Positions 27,016 through 35,650 of a stretch of 64,000 nt of DNA are shown here, in pieces. The notes beneath the pieces were generated by a model. The model did no database searches and was not told the DNA's origin. It saw only the letters and a list, made by a program, of their open reading frames with translations. Source of the DNA: Clostridia bacterium (lineage in GTDB: Bacteria; Bacillota; Clostridia; Oscillospirales; CAG-272); the NCBI GenBank assembly GCA_017473865.1, contig JAFUJB010000014.1, forward strand, positions 62,001 to 126,000. Reading direction: 5' to 3'. Numbering within the stretch: position 1 is the stretch's first letter; each line of letters begins with the position of its first letter. A program made the translations under genes and the position numbers.

Positions 27016-27045
27016 TAGACAAATAGCACAAAACAGTGGTATAAT
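27016..27045 (+). promoter_or_regulatory. Probable promoter of the aminotransferase-purC unit
   Basis: TAGACA (27016-27021) and TATAAT (27040-27045) with an 18-bp spacer, 42 bases before the start codon. The rest of the 240-bp gap to the divergent lipoprotein gene is AT-rich and shows no ORF. Confidence 0.6.
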
Positions 27046-27087
27046 ATTTGTGATTTTGAAATAAACAGCTAAAAAGGAGCACTAATT

Positions 27088-28266
27088 ATGGATTACCAAA
27101 ATATCCTCTCCAAGAAGGTTCAGAAAATTCAGCCTTCCGGTATCAGAAAATTTTTTGACATTGCCGCCGAAATGAAAAACGTCGTTTCGCTTACTGTTGG
27201 CGAACCCGACTTCGTAACACCTAAGCACATCCGCGACGTTGCTATCGAAAGTCTTCAGAACGGCGATACAAAATACACCTCCAACAGCGGTATGACAGAG
27301 CTCCGTGTTGAGATTGCAAACTACCTTGAAAGACGCTTCAACACAAAGTATGAAGCATTGAAAGAAGTTATTGTAACTGTTGGCGGCTCGGAAGCTATTG
27401 ACAATGCTATCCGTGCTTGCGTAAACCCCGGAGATGAGGTTATTATTCCTCTTCCCGCATTCGTTTGCTATCCTCCCTTGGTTGAGCTTGCAGGCGGTAC
27501 ACCCGTTATCATCAACACTACCGAAAAGGATAAGTTTAAGCTTACTCCCGAGGCATTGAAGGCTGCAATTACTCCCAAGACAAAGATGCTCATTCTTCCC
27601 TACCCCAACAACCCCACGGGCGCTATTATGACAAGAGAAGACCTTGAGCCTATCGCTGAAATCCTTCGCGAAACGAATATCCTTGTTCTTTCCGACGAAA
27701 TTTACGGCGAACTCACATACGGCAAGGACCACTGCTCTTTTGCAAGTCTCCCCGGCATGTGGGAAAGAACCATTATCGCAAGCGGATTTTCCAAAGCTTA
27801 TGCTATGACCGGTTGGAGAATGGGTTATATCGCAGCTCCCGCTCCCATTACAACACAGATTCTCAAGCTCCACCAGTACGCAATCATGTGTGCTCCTACT
27901 ACCAGCCAGTACGCAGCTATTGAAGCTATCAAGAACGGCGACGAGGACGTAAAGATGATGGCTGCAGAATACAACAAGCGCCGCGTTACAATTATTGAAG
28001 GTCTCCGCAAGATCGGCATCGAATGCTTTGAAGCTGAGGGTGCATTCTACGTATTCCCCAACATTGGCAAGTTCGGTCTTACCAGTAACGAATTCTGCGA
28101 AAGACTTCTCAGAGAAGAAGGCGTTGCAATCGTTCCCGGTACTGCATTCGGCGAATGCGGCGAAGGATTTGCAAGAATTTCCTACGCCTACTCTGTTGAC
28201 CACATCAAGAAAGCCCTTGAAAAGATGGAAATCTTCGTTGAAAAGATTAAAGCAGAAAAGAAATAA
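27088..28266 (+). CDS. Class I/II PLP-dependent aminotransferase (aspartate/aromatic type)
   Basis: A 392-residue fold-type I aminotransferase. Recognisable are TVGEPDFVTP near residue 40, YPNNPTGAI with the substrate-carboxylate Asn, SDEIYGELTY, and SGFSKAYAMTGWRMGY with the PLP Lys; the C-terminal RISYAYS holds the conserved Arg. The pattern fits the aspartate/aromatic aminotransferase (AspC/PatA) group common in Clostridia. Substrates are likely aspartate, aromatic or related amino acids with 2-oxoglutarate. SD AAGGAG precedes the ATG. purC-like follows after 52 bp. Confidence 0.88.
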   Translation: MDYQNILSKKVQKIQPSGIRKFFDIAAEMKNVVSLTVGEPDFVTPKHIRDVAIESLQNGDTKYTSNSGMTELRVEIANYLERRFNTKYEALKEVIVTVGGSEAIDNAIRACVNPGDEVIIPLPAFVCYPPLVELAGGTPVIINTTEKDKFKLTPEALKAAITPKTKMLILPYPNNPTGAIMTREDLEPIAEILRETNILVLSDEIYGELTYGKDHCSFASLPGMWERTIIASGFSKAYAMTGWRMGYIAAPAPITTQILKLHQYAIMCAPTTSQYAAIEAIKNGDEDVKMMAAEYNKRRVTIIEGLRKIGIECFEAEGAFYVFPNIGKFGLTSNEFCERLLREEGVAIVPGTAFGECGEGFARISYAYSVDHIKKALEKMEIFVEKIKAEKK

Positions 28267-28318
28267 TTTTTTATAAGTTAATACTATTCTTTATTCTATT
28301 TGAAAGAAGGAAAATACA

Positions 28319-29002
28319 ATGACATTAACCTACAAAGGCAAAACAAAAGACGTTTATTCTCTTGAAAACGGCAACGTTATGTTGAAATTCAAGGACGACT
28401 GCACCGGCAAGGACGGCGTTTTTGATCCCGGCGAAAACTCGGTAGGTCTTACCATCGAAGGTATCGGCAAGGCTAACCTCCAGACATCTGTTTACTACTT
28501 TGAAATGCTCAAAGCTGCAGGCATCAAGACACACTACGTTTCCGCAAACATCGAAGATGCAACGATGGAAGTTCTTCCCGGAAAAGTTTTCGGTCATGGA
28601 CTTGAAGTTATCTGCAGACTTGTTGCAACAGGAAGCTTTATTCGCAGATACGGCGAATATATCGAAGACGGCACAGTTCTTGAAGGCGGTTACGTTGAAT
28701 GCACTTTCAAGAACGACGAAAAGGGCGACCCGCTGGTTACTTCCGAAGGTCTTGCCGCTCTCGGCGTTATGAGCGAAGAAATGTTCAAGAGCATGAAAGA
28801 ACAGACACTCAAGATCACCAAGATCGTTGCAGACGACCTTAAGACAATCGGTCTTGACCTCTGGGATATCAAGTTCGAATTTGGTTACAATAACGATGAA
28901 GTTATCCTCATTGACGAAATTGCATCGGGCAATATGCGTGTTTACAAGGACGGCAAGATCGTTGAACCCGTTGAACTTACTAAGCTTATTCTCAACAGAT
29001 AA
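28319..29002 (+). CDS. purC: SAICAR synthetase-like protein (PurC family, variant)
   Basis: A 227-residue member of the SAICAR synthetase fold: GKTKDVY at the N-terminus, [29 protein letters not shown], and LWDIKFEFG all match PurC. The reaction would join CAIR and aspartate with ATP in purine synthesis. Two places differ from textbook PurC: the VVRN segment reads VICR, and the DEISPD(S/T)CR segment reads DEIASGNMR. The gene stands alone, away from other pur genes, so a specialised or altered substrate is possible. SD AAGGA precedes the ATG. Confidence 0.75.
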   Translation: MTLTYKGKTKDVYSLENGNVMLKFKDDCTGKDGVFDPGENSVGLTIEGIGKANLQTSVYYFEMLKAAGIKTHYVSANIEDATMEVLPGKVFGHGLEVICRLVATGSFIRRYGEYIEDGTVLEGGYVECTFKNDEKGDPLVTSEGLAALGVMSEEMFKSMKEQTLKITKIVADDLKTIGLDLWDIKFEFGYNNDEVILIDEIASGNMRVYKDGKIVEPVELTKLILNR

Positions 29003-29015
29003 TTATTTCTACTCG

Positions 29016-29053
29016 ATACACATCCCTTCATCTTTGGGATGTGTATTTTTTTA
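29016..29053 (+). terminator. Intrinsic terminator of purC
   Basis: Perfect 11-bp stem ATACACATCCC/GGGATGTGTAT followed by seven T residues. Confidence 0.92.
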
Positions 29054-29102
29054 TAAAACAAAAAAGCCCTTGGAGTACCTGCGATAAATCAGATTATATT
29101 AA

Positions 29103-29134
29103 AAAAGACATGTTCATTTCGAGCGTGTCTTTTT
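29103..29134 (+). terminator. Second hairpin after purC
   Basis: AAAAGACA...TGTCTTTT with a 15-base loop and a following T. Probably a weak secondary terminator before the XRE promoter. Confidence 0.45.
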
Positions 29135-29201
29135 GTATCATAGTGTACTATAAATCATAATTTTGAAACTAACAGTTGATTTTCTCTCAATTACCGAGAG
29201 G

Positions 29202-29230
29202 TTGACATTTACTTGGTGTCATAATAGAAT
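29202..29230 (+). promoter_or_regulatory. Promoter of the XRE-TPR regulator
   Basis: TTGACA (29202-29207), 17-bp spacer, TAGAAT (29225-29230), 49 bases before the ATG. Confidence 0.7.
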
Positions 29231-29279
29231 ATAGTTACAGGAACGGTACCGCCTGAATAAATCTCGGAAGGATATTTTT

Positions 29280-30383
29280 ATGACGATTGGACAAAACATC
29301 AAAAGACTGCGTAAAAATGCAGATATGACACAAGAAGAACTTGCGGAGATATTATCAATTTCTTCTCAGGCGGTCAGCCGTTGGGAAACCGATTCCGCAA
29401 TGCCCGACATATCCTTGTTGCCGTTACTTTGCAGCATATTCAACATCTCTGCAGATGAGCTACTTGGAATAGATGTTACAAAACAGGAAGAAGAAATCAA
29501 CGAGGTACGTAAAAAAGCAGATGCAAAATCTTCTCGCGGTTATACAAAAGAAGCACGAGAAATATTGGAAGATGGCTTGCGTAAATTTCCAAAAAGCTAT
29601 TTATTAATGCGCGATCTTATGTACGTTGCATCGGATCAGAGTAATGATACTGACTATAGTGCTGAACAAAGGAACCTTTTTAGGCAAGAAGCAATTACAT
29701 TGGGAGAAAAAATATTAAATTCTTGCACTCAAGATGAAGTAAGAAATGCCGCTATACAGGTATTGTGTTTTTCCTATAGGGACATAGGTGAAAACGAAAA
29801 AGCCAAAGCCCTGGCACGAAAAATGCCTCACATGGCAGTATGCCAACAGGCGTTAATGTCAAGGGTTGCTACCGGAGATGAAAAACTGCGCGCAAAACAA
29901 ACAGAAATGTATTTATATGTACAATTTCTTGAAACAGGTATCTGTCGTATGGATACTAAAATGGATAATGGCGAATGGAAATATAGCGACAAAGAAAATA
30001 GCATTTTGAGGGATAAATCAATCGCATTATTGGACATTATATTTGAAGATGGAAACTATGGTTTCTATCATACCCATTTGACAGATATGCATTCCTATCA
30101 AGCAAAATATTATGCCAAACTTCAGTCAGTTGAAAAAACCTTGCATCACTTAAAAAAAGCATCAGAGCATGCCGTGGCATTTTTGAATTGGGAGCAAGGC
30201 GGCGAGTATACTTGCTTGCTTTTCAAAGGAATGCGTCGAGGAAAATTTTCAACAAACGATACTCGAAACAATGCACTGTTTTTAATTGAAACTATGAAAT
30301 CCAAAGAGTTTGAGTTTCTATTTAATAACGAGGAATTTAACCTTATCAAAAATCAAATTGAAACTTTGGCAAAGCATTGGTAA
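29280..30383 (+). CDS. XRE-family regulator with helical (TPR-like) C-terminal region
   Basis: A 367-residue protein. Residues 1-65 form a typical Cro/CI helix-turn-helix (IGQNIKRLRKNADMTQEELA, ISSQAVSRWETD, LFNISADELLGID-like ending). The remaining 300 residues are helical with alternating hydrophobic positions and resemble TPR-type repeats, as in many Clostridial XRE-TPR regulators that respond to peptides or stress. Its target is unknown; no divergent partner gene is adjacent. SD CGGAAGGA precedes the ATG. Codon use is more AT-rich than in neighbouring housekeeping genes, hinting at transfer. Confidence 0.75.
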   Translation: MTIGQNIKRLRKNADMTQEELAEILSISSQAVSRWETDSAMPDISLLPLLCSIFNISADELLGIDVTKQEEEINEVRKKADAKSSRGYTKEAREILEDGLRKFPKSYLLMRDLMYVASDQSNDTDYSAEQRNLFRQEAITLGEKILNSCTQDEVRNAAIQVLCFSYRDIGENEKAKALARKMPHMAVCQQALMSRVATGDEKLRAKQTEMYLYVQFLETGICRMDTKMDNGEWKYSDKENSILRDKSIALLDIIFEDGNYGFYHTHLTDMHSYQAKYYAKLQSVEKTLHHLKKASEHAVAFLNWEQGGEYTCLLFKGMRRGKFSTNDTRNNALFLIETMKSKEFEFLFNNEEFNLIKNQIETLAKHW

Positions 30384-30415
30384 AATACAATTGAGTATAT
30401 TGGCACCCCTTATTT

Positions 30416-30449
30416 GCACAGCCTCGCTTTAGGCGTGGCTGTGCTTTTG
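30416..30449 (+). terminator. Terminator of the XRE-TPR gene
   Basis: GCACAGCC...GGCTGTGC with a 13-base loop followed by TTTTG. Confidence 0.7.
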
Positions 30450-30510
30450 TGTCCACAAAAGCAGTGCTTGTCAGAAAAATAAGACGGACTTTCGAGGCGC
30501 ACAAACCAAA

Positions 30511-30643
30511 GGCTCCCTCTGGGAGGGAGCTCCCGACGAAGTCGGGTGAGGGAGAGTGCGTTACAATGAAGTTTAATCTAAATATTAGGTAGCGCGGGCT
30601 CCTTCCGTCACGCTTTGCGTGCCACCTTCCTCCCGGAGGAAGG
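30511..30643. repeat. Multi-hairpin intergenic repeat element
   Basis: A GC-rich non-coding block with nested palindromes: GGCTCCCTC...GAGGGAG enclosing CCCGACgaaGTCGGG (30511-30553), then CACGCtttGCGTG and CCTTCCTCCCGGAGGAAGG (30609-30643). Its composition differs sharply from its AT-rich surroundings. Similar GGCTCCCTCTGAGGGAG-type blocks are, from memory, widespread in gut Clostridia intergenic DNA, suggesting a non-autonomous MITE-like element. It accounts for most of the 280-bp gap between two convergent genes. Confidence 0.6.
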
Positions 30644-30725
30644 CTATTATGCTACTACCCGACAGTAAGCTTTTGTTTTTTCGGCAGGTAAACCTGCTTT
30701 GTGGAAGGCACCTCTTCGGGCTTTT

Positions 30726-31343
30726 TTATTTTATGAAACTCGTCATAATCTGCTGTTCTTTTTCAGGCATTCCGTATTTTTCCTTGCCAAGAGCTATGCT
30801 CTTGATGAGAAATGCCATATTGTTTCCGAGAGTGCGCATAGTCTGAAGTCCCTCTTCGTCTTTAACAGCGTCGCCGGGCGCTCTGCCGTGAACGCTGTTC
30901 CAATACTGGCTGGAACAAACGGGCATTCCGGAAATAGTGAAATACTTATTCAATTCATCGAAGGTAGATGAGCAACCGCCTCTGCGCGCAACTGCCACGG
31001 ACGCGCCGACCTTCATCGTCTTGTTAAATTTTGTGCTGTAAAACAGTCTGTCAAGCAGACATACCAAAGTACCGTTTGCAGAAGCATAATAAACGGGACT
31101 TCCAACAACAAGTCCGTCTGCCTGCTCAAGCTTTAAAGCTACTTCGTTTACAACGTCATTCATTACGCACTTTCCGTGCTCCCTGCAATAAAGACATCCC
31201 TTACAGCCCTTTATCTCCATATTGCCGACCTGTATTATTTCAACTTCAATTCCGTTTTTTTCGAGTGTAGTTTTTAACTCGTTAAGCGCGATAGACGTAT
31301 TTCCGTTCGCACGTGGACTTCCGTTCAACATAAGTACTTTCAT
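30726..31343 (-). CDS. Flavodoxin-family NAD(P)H-dependent FMN oxidoreductase
   Basis: A 205-residue protein of the NADPH-dependent FMN-reductase/iron-sulfur-flavoprotein group. The FMN phosphate loop is LNGSPRANGNTS at the N-terminus; CKGCLYCREHGKC follows, a cysteine cluster typical of this clostridial group; GSPVYYASANG contacts the flavin ring. Likely a cytosolic reductase of quinones, nitro compounds or disulfide-linked electron transfer; the real substrate is unknown. SD GGGAG precedes the ATG. Monocistronic. Confidence 0.85.
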   Translation of the reverse strand: MKVLMLNGSPRANGNTSIALNELKTTLEKNGIEVEIIQVGNMEIKGCKGCLYCREHGKCVMNDVVNEVALKLEQADGLVVGSPVYYASANGTLVCLLDRLFYSTKFNKTMKVGASVAVARRGGCSSTFDELNKYFTISGMPVCSSQYWNSVHGRAPGDAVKDEEGLQTMRTLGNNMAFLIKSIALGKEKYGMPEKEQQIMTSFIK

Positions 31344-31465
31344 ATTATATGTATTCTCCCTTTTTTATTATAAGTCTATTACTTTCGCCTATATTTTACC
31401 ACACAAAACGGCGAATAGCAAGAGTTTATTTAACAACCAGACGCTACTCTTCCCATATAAACTTA

Positions 31466-31500
31466 ATGGCTATATACGGGATTCGCCCGTATATAGCCAT
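31466..31500. terminator. Hairpin after the large lipoprotein gene
   Basis: ATGGCTATATACGGG-attcg-CCCGTATATAGCCAT, a perfect 15-bp stem and a clear member of the dispersed hairpin family, 16 bases after the stop on the minus strand. Confidence 0.85.
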
Positions 31501-31516
31501 ATTGTTTCTTATTTAA

Positions 31517-32986
31517 CTATGCGGCTGTTCCACCGTCAAGCTGATATTCAATCGCGGTTTCCGAAACAAGTCTCAATTCAACCTGAATGGGAGTATTGCC
31601 ATCAATTACTTCGCCGATCGCAACAAGTTCACCGACTATCTTTGTAATCTTTCCATCTTTCAAAATAAATCTGACCGTCTGTTTTGCACCCTTGTCTGTA
31701 ACGCTCAACTGCGTAAACACACCTTCATAAAGAGACTTATCAGCGTATTTGATCTCAAATTTGTACTCGTCGTTCGATACTTTTTCTATATTAGAAATAA
31801 TATCGGGATCATATTTGACGCTGTCTATCAGGCTTACAATCATATCTTTGGCCTGCGAATCGGTAATTGCAGCATTCTGTGATTGTTCTCCAACAGTCGT
31901 AACCTGTGTGCCGTTTTTGTATCGAATAGATACTTTCACTTGATTTATCTCTCCGTCCAAACTGAAGAAATAACCGCCGTTTTCTTTACCGTAAAAGATC
32001 GTATCGCTTTCCTTATGCTCGGAAACAGTAGTGCCGTTTGCCTTGAGAGTCTGATTAATATCAAGGGTAAACTTTCCGTTTTCCAGATCGTAAATCTCAT
32101 CAAGCTTTTCTTCGAGTTCGTTCAGTATCATCAAATCAGAAACTTCGGTATAACCTGCCGTATCAAACGACACGGAATTTCTGTCAACTTCTCCGTATTT
32201 TGAATAATTTTGAACTATAATCAATTCGGGAACCTCATTACTTCCCTCTTCGGCGTCAAATACAAACTCCATTCTTAAAGAAGTAGCTCTATACTGCTCA
32301 TCAGCTTCTATAGTTACTTTCATATCAAGAATATCCAAAAAGCCTTCAAACTCATCGACTCCCAGCTCATCCATAAGATTGTTTATGGATTTTTTCGTAT
32401 ATCCCGAAAAGTTAAGAGTCCAAGTACCGTTTTCATTCTTTGCAAATGTGGAATCCTTGCAATCGAGAAGTTCAAGTTCTTTAATGGTATCAGAATCAAT
32501 ATAATCCTCAAAATCAGCCTTGGATACCGTAGCGCACAGTTTTTGCGTAGGATCTCCGTTATCATTCATAAGATACATTTTACCATCCTTGTATCCGGTA
32601 AATGATGACGTGGTCTGATTCAGCGTGTTATCATCAGTTTTAAGCTCAGACACCAAATACTGATAGTAAAAAGGCGATTTTTCGTCTTTCAACAAACTAA
32701 TAACCTTAACTTCTGCTTCGGACTCAATCTTCGTACCGTAAACGTAGTATATGAATCTCATCTTCTGTTCAATTTCATAAGATTCTAACGATACCATCTT
32801 CTTATCGATCATCTCATAAAGAGATGCCGCGTCGGTAGGTTCCTTCGGTTCCTGTTTATCGTTTTGATCGGAAACAGTAGTGTCATCCTTGTCGTCAGAT
32901 AAATCGTTTTTTTGCGATTTGCAGGAAGCAAAGCACAACAATAAAGCAAGACACAAAATCAACAAAAGTACCAGTTTTTTTTTCAT
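31517..32986 (-). CDS. Large lipoprotein of unknown function
   Basis: A 489-residue exported protein. The signal peptide ends in CFASCKS, giving a lipobox Cys near residue 20, followed by an Asp/Lys-rich linker. The rest is mainly beta-strand-like with repeated patterns (SLESYEIEQKMRF... and LENGKFTLDINQTLKANG), suggesting two LolA/DUF6612-like halves, but no family is firmly recognised. The ATG at 32986 is chosen because GAGGTG lies seven bases upstream; a start at 33022 would precede it. A consensus-like promoter lies at 33012-33040, so it is probably monocistronic. Confidence 0.7.
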   Translation of the reverse strand: MKKKLVLLLILCLALLLCFASCKSQKNDLSDDKDDTTVSDQNDKQEPKEPTDAASLYEMIDKKMVSLESYEIEQKMRFIYYVYGTKIESEAEVKVISLLKDEKSPFYYQYLVSELKTDDNTLNQTTSSFTGYKDGKMYLMNDNGDPTQKLCATVSKADFEDYIDSDTIKELELLDCKDSTFAKNENGTWTLNFSGYTKKSINNLMDELGVDEFEGFLDILDMKVTIEADEQYRATSLRMEFVFDAEEGSNEVPELIIVQNYSKYGEVDRNSVSFDTAGYTEVSDLMILNELEEKLDEIYDLENGKFTLDINQTLKANGTTVSEHKESDTIFYGKENGGYFFSLDGEINQVKVSIRYKNGTQVTTVGEQSQNAAITDSQAKDMIVSLIDSVKYDPDIISNIEKVSNDEYKFEIKYADKSLYEGVFTQLSVTDKGAKQTVRFILKDGKITKIVGELVAIGEVIDGNTPIQVELRLVSETAIEYQLDGGTAA

Positions 32987-33011
32987 AAAGTCACCTCTTT
33001 CTTTCTGCTTA

Positions 33012-33040
33012 TATTGTATCATTTCTTTGAATTCTTGTCA
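33012..33040 (-). promoter_or_regulatory. Promoter of the large lipoprotein gene
   Basis: Minus strand TTGACA (33040-33035), 17-bp spacer, TACAAT (33017-33012). Confidence 0.8.
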
Positions 33041-33099
33041 ATATAATACTGTATTCGGCAAAAATTTACACGTGATAATCAACTTTTTTATAAAAAACA

Positions 33100-33273
33100 G
33101 AGAGTATACGGCTTTTCCATATACTCTCCATTGCATATAAAAAAGAGTGTACAAAAACACACTCTATCTTCAAAAACACAGAGCACAGGACTCCGCCCAT
33201 GCTCTGTGCTTATTAACCAAGTTTTGCGTAGTTAATCTTGATAAAAAAGAGTGTGTTTGAAAAAACACACTCT
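33100..33273. terminator. Four consecutive hairpins downstream of rplA
   Basis: Reading away from rplA on the minus strand: AGAGTGTGTTT/AAACACACTCT (33248-33273, followed by TTTTTTAT), CACAGAGCA...TGCTCTGTG (33177-33208), AGAGTGT...ACACTCT (33144-33165, followed by TTTTTTAT), and GAGAGTATA...TATACTCTC (33100-33128). The first two are separated by a duplicate of the rplA 3' end. Confidence 0.85.
33212..33239 (-). repeat. Duplicated 3' end of rplA
   Basis: The 28 bases at 33212-33239 are identical to 33283-33310, which encode the last rplA codons (K-I-N-Y-A-K-L-G) and its TAA stop. The duplicate lies 71 bp downstream of the real gene end, past the first terminator hairpin. Confidence 0.95.
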
Positions 33274-33283
33274 GATTATTCAA

Positions 33284-33976
33284 TTAACCAAGTTTTGCGT
33301 AGTTAATCTTAATGCCGGGGCCCATTGTAGATGCGATTACGCAGCTCTTAATGTACTGACCCTTTGCAGCTGCAGGCTTAGCCTTAATAACAGCGCCGAT
33401 GAGGGCATCGAAGTTTTCCTGAAGCTTTTCAGCACCGAAAGATGCCTTACCGATAGGACAGTGGATAATGTTTGTCTTGTCAAGGCGGTATTCGATCTTA
33501 CCTGCTTTTGCTTCCTTAACAGCTTTTGCAACGTCGGGAGTAACTGTTCCTGCTTTGGGGTTAGGCATAAGGCCCTTAGGACCGAGTACCTTACCGAGAC
33601 GACCAACCAATCCCATCATGTCGGGAGAAGCAATGATTACGTCAAAGTCAAACCAGTTTTCCTTCTGAATCTTTTCTACGTATTCTTCAGCGCCTGCATA
33701 GTCAGCACCTGCATCGAGAGCAGCCTGAACCTTGTCGCCCTTTGCGAATACGAGAACCTTTACGTTTTTACCTGTACCGTTGGGGAGGACGATTGCGCCT
33801 CTGACCTGCTGGTCAGCATGACGGGAGTCAACACCGAGACGGATGTGAAGTTCGATCGTTTCATCGAACTTTGCTTTTGCTGTCTGGCATACGAGAGCGA
33901 TTGCTTCGTTTGCATCATAGAGTTTTGTTTTTTCAAGCAACTTAATGCTGTCGCTGTATTTCTTTCCCATTTTCAT
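33284..33976 (-). CDS. rplA: 50S ribosomal protein L1
   Basis: A 230-residue uL1. Typical segments are [45 protein letters not shown] (contains the PROSITE-type signature) and [19 protein letters not shown]1 binds 23S rRNA at the mobile stalk and can repress its own mRNA. It lies 14 bp after rplK and ends the rpmG-secE-nusG-rplK-rplA operon; rplJ and rplL do not follow, and strong terminators do. Its last 28 bases are duplicated downstream. Confidence 0.97.
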   Translation of the reverse strand: MKMGKKYSDSIKLLEKTKLYDANEAIALVCQTAKAKFDETIELHIRLGVDSRHADQQVRGAIVLPNGTGKNVKVLVFAKGDKVQAALDAGADYAGAEEYVEKIQKENWFDFDVIIASPDMMGLVGRLGKVLGPKGLMPNPKAGTVTPDVAKAVKEAKAGKIEYRLDKTNIIHCPIGKASFGAEKLQENFDALIGAVIKAKPAAAKGQYIKSCVIASTMGPGIKINYAKLG

Positions 33977-33990
33977 TGTTTATACCCTCC

Positions 33991-34416
33991 TTAGTCCTCG
34001 ACTGTGACACCCATACTGCGTGCAGTACCGGCGATCATGCTCATTGCTGCTTCAAGAGAAGCTGCGTTAAGGTCGGGCATTTTCTTTTCAGCAATTTCCT
34101 GAACCTGTGCTTTTGTAAGCTTTGCAACCTTTGTCTTGTTAGGAGTTGCAGATGCAGATTCAATTCCGCAAGCCTTCTTGATAAGAACAGGTGCGGGGGG
34201 AGTCTTTGTGATAAATGAGAACGAACGGTCTGCGTATACTGTAATAACTACAGGAATGATGAGACCGATATCATTCTTTGTTCTTTCGTTGAATTCCTTT
34301 GTAAAGTTAGGAATACTTACACCGTACTGACCCAAAGCCGGACCGATAGGGGGCTGAGGAGTAGCTTTGCCGGCGGGAATCTGAAGTTTGATATAACCCT
34401 GAATTTTCTTTGCCAT
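33991..34416 (-). CDS. rplK: 50S ribosomal protein L11
   Basis: A 141-residue uL11 with the N-terminal [21 protein letters not shown] and the C-terminal RNA-binding domain ending [15 protein letters not shown]. It binds the GTPase-associated centre of 23S rRNA and is needed for RelA-type stringent signalling. It starts after GGAGG, 116 bp downstream of nusG; that gap contains a short GCGC hairpin but no evident promoter. Same operon as rplA. Confidence 0.97.
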   Translation of the reverse strand: MAKKIQGYIKLQIPAGKATPQPPIGPALGQYGVSIPNFTKEFNERTKNDIGLIIPVVITVYADRSFSFITKTPPAPVLIKKACGIESASATPNKTKVAKLTKAQVQEIAEKKMPDLNAASLEAAMSMIAGTARSMGVTVED

Positions 34417-34532
34417 TTCTATATACCTCCGAATGTGGTTCTAAATCGGGAGAATTAAAGTAAGAATTTTCCCCCTCCCACGATTTCGCGCATTTTCCTA
34501 CGCGCAAGTAAGCAAAGGATGTTTAATATTAA

Positions 34533-35075
34533 TTAAACCTCTAAAATTTCAACGCTGTCAGAATCAAGTTCAACAGGCGTTTCTCTTCCGAAGATGGTTG
34601 CCATAACCTTAATCTTTTTCATATCCTCGGAGATTTCTTCAACTCTGCCAATGAATCCGCTGAGCGATCCGCTCTTAATCTTAACGCTGTCGCCTACGTT
34701 ATAATTAAGCGTAATTGCACGGGTTTCGATACCAATGCTCGCAACTTCTTCATCAGTCAGCGGTACCGGTTTAGAGCCGGGACCAACAAATCCTGTAACA
34801 CCGCGGATGTTTCTTACCACGTGCCAGCTCTCATCAGACATAATCATCTTTACGAGAACGTAGCTGGGGAAAATCTTGTTTTCGACTTCCTTTGCATCCT
34901 CTTCTGTTCCCTCTTTCACGATTTCAACCGGAATAACGGAATCAAATATCAAATGATGAAGTCCACGGTTTTCCACGATTTTTTCAAGATTGGCTTTTAC
35001 CTTATTTTCATAGCCGGAATACGTGTGTACAACGTACCAACACGCCTGACGGCTGATATCATTAAGGTCGCTCAT
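34533..35075 (-). CDS. nusG: Transcription termination/antitermination factor NusG
   Basis: A 180-residue NusG. The NGN domain begins ACWYVVHTYSGYENKVKANLEK and includes FPSYVLVKMIMSDESWHVVRN and GFVGPGSKP; the C-terminal KOW domain has GDSVKIKSGSLSGFIGRVEEI. It binds RNA polymerase and couples it to Rho or ribosomes. The ATG at 35075 is two bases after the secE stop; an in-frame TTG at 35081 overlaps secE. Order rpmG-secE-nusG is the standard bacterial arrangement. Confidence 0.97.
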   Translation of the reverse strand: MSDLNDISRQACWYVVHTYSGYENKVKANLEKIVENRGLHHLIFDSVIPVEIVKEGTEEDAKEVENKIFPSYVLVKMIMSDESWHVVRNIRGVTGFVGPGSKPVPLTDEEVASIGIETRAITLNYNVGDSVKIKSGSLSGFIGRVEEISEDMKKIKVMATIFGRETPVELDSDSVEILEV

Positions 35076-35077
35076 AA

Positions 35078-35371
35078 TCAAACCAACCCACTAAGCCACA
35101 TCAAGAGGCTGTGAAACGCAAGGTCGAGCACTCCGATGAATGCACTTACAACAACCATAACTACGAGTATCATACCCGTATACTGCGCTGTTGTCTTCGG
35201 AGACAACCAAACTACCTTCTTGAGTTCGCTCTTATAATCTTTGAAAAACTTTGAAATTCTCTTTCCGAGACTTACTTTGTTTTTCTTGGGGGCAGCTTTC
35301 TTTGACTTTTCCTTCTTAGTGTTTTCTGCAACCTCGGTTGCTTCAACCTCTTTCTTTTCGAGATCTGCCAT
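35078..35371 (-). CDS. secE: Preprotein translocase subunit SecE
   Basis: A 97-residue protein: about 45 charged N-terminal residues, then the SecE core with FFKDYKSELKKVVWLSPKTT, a conserved amphipathic helix, and one transmembrane helix (GMILVVMVVVSAFIGVLDLAF). It is the clamp subunit of the SecYEG channel. The charged N-terminal extension is common in Firmicutes. SD GGAGGT precedes the ATG. It ends two bases before nusG. Confidence 0.95.
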   Translation of the reverse strand: MADLEKKEVEATEVAENTKKEKSKKAAPKKNKVSLGKRISKFFKDYKSELKKVVWLSPKTTAQYTGMILVVMVVVSAFIGVLDLAFHSLLMWLSGLV

Positions 35372-35383
35372 TACGCTACCTCC

Positions 35384-35545
35384 TTATTTTGTTTCTCTAT
35401 GAAGAGTATGTTTACGACAGAAACGGCAGTACTTGTTCATTTCAAGTCTGTCGGGATCATTCTTCTTGTTCTTCATAGTGTCGTAGTTTCTCTGCTTGCA
35501 TTCGCTGCATGCCAGTGTAATTCTAACTCTATTTCCCTGAGCCAT
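35384..35545 (-). CDS. rpmG: 50S ribosomal protein L33 (zinc type)
   Basis: A 53-residue bL33. It reads [21 protein letters not shown] and continues to end HTLHRETK, with four cysteines in two CxxC pairs (CSEC and CRFC), so it is the zinc-binding form. SD GGGAGGTG precedes the ATG. It is the first gene of the rpmG-secE-nusG-rplK-rplA operon, under a consensus promoter at 35651-35679; the secE start follows after 12 bp. Confidence 0.95.
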   Translation of the reverse strand: MAQGNRVRITLACSECKQRNYDTMKNKKNDPDRLEMNKYCRFCRKHTLHRETK

Positions 35546-35621
35546 TCAGAGACACCTCCCGATAACAGAATACCTGGTATTCCTAAAATTTTATCTCCCT
35601 CACACGAAGAAATACGCGACA

Positions 35622-35644
35622 AAAAAAGACCTCTCCGCAGAGGT
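35622..35644 (-). promoter_or_regulatory. Hairpin with T-run at the 5' end of the rpmG operon transcript
   Basis: On the minus strand ACCTCT-gcgg-AGAGGT is followed by CTTTTTTTG. It begins at or within a few bases of the predicted start site and looks like an intrinsic terminator placed at +1. It could be an attenuator or a 5' stabilising stem. Confidence 0.6.
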
Positions 35645-35650
35645 AGAATT

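Noticed and set aside
27082..28203. 373-residue ORF on the minus strand, antisense to the aminotransferase
   Set aside because: The plus strand holds a clear PLP aminotransferase with conserved motifs; the antisense frame has no ribosome site or recognised motif.
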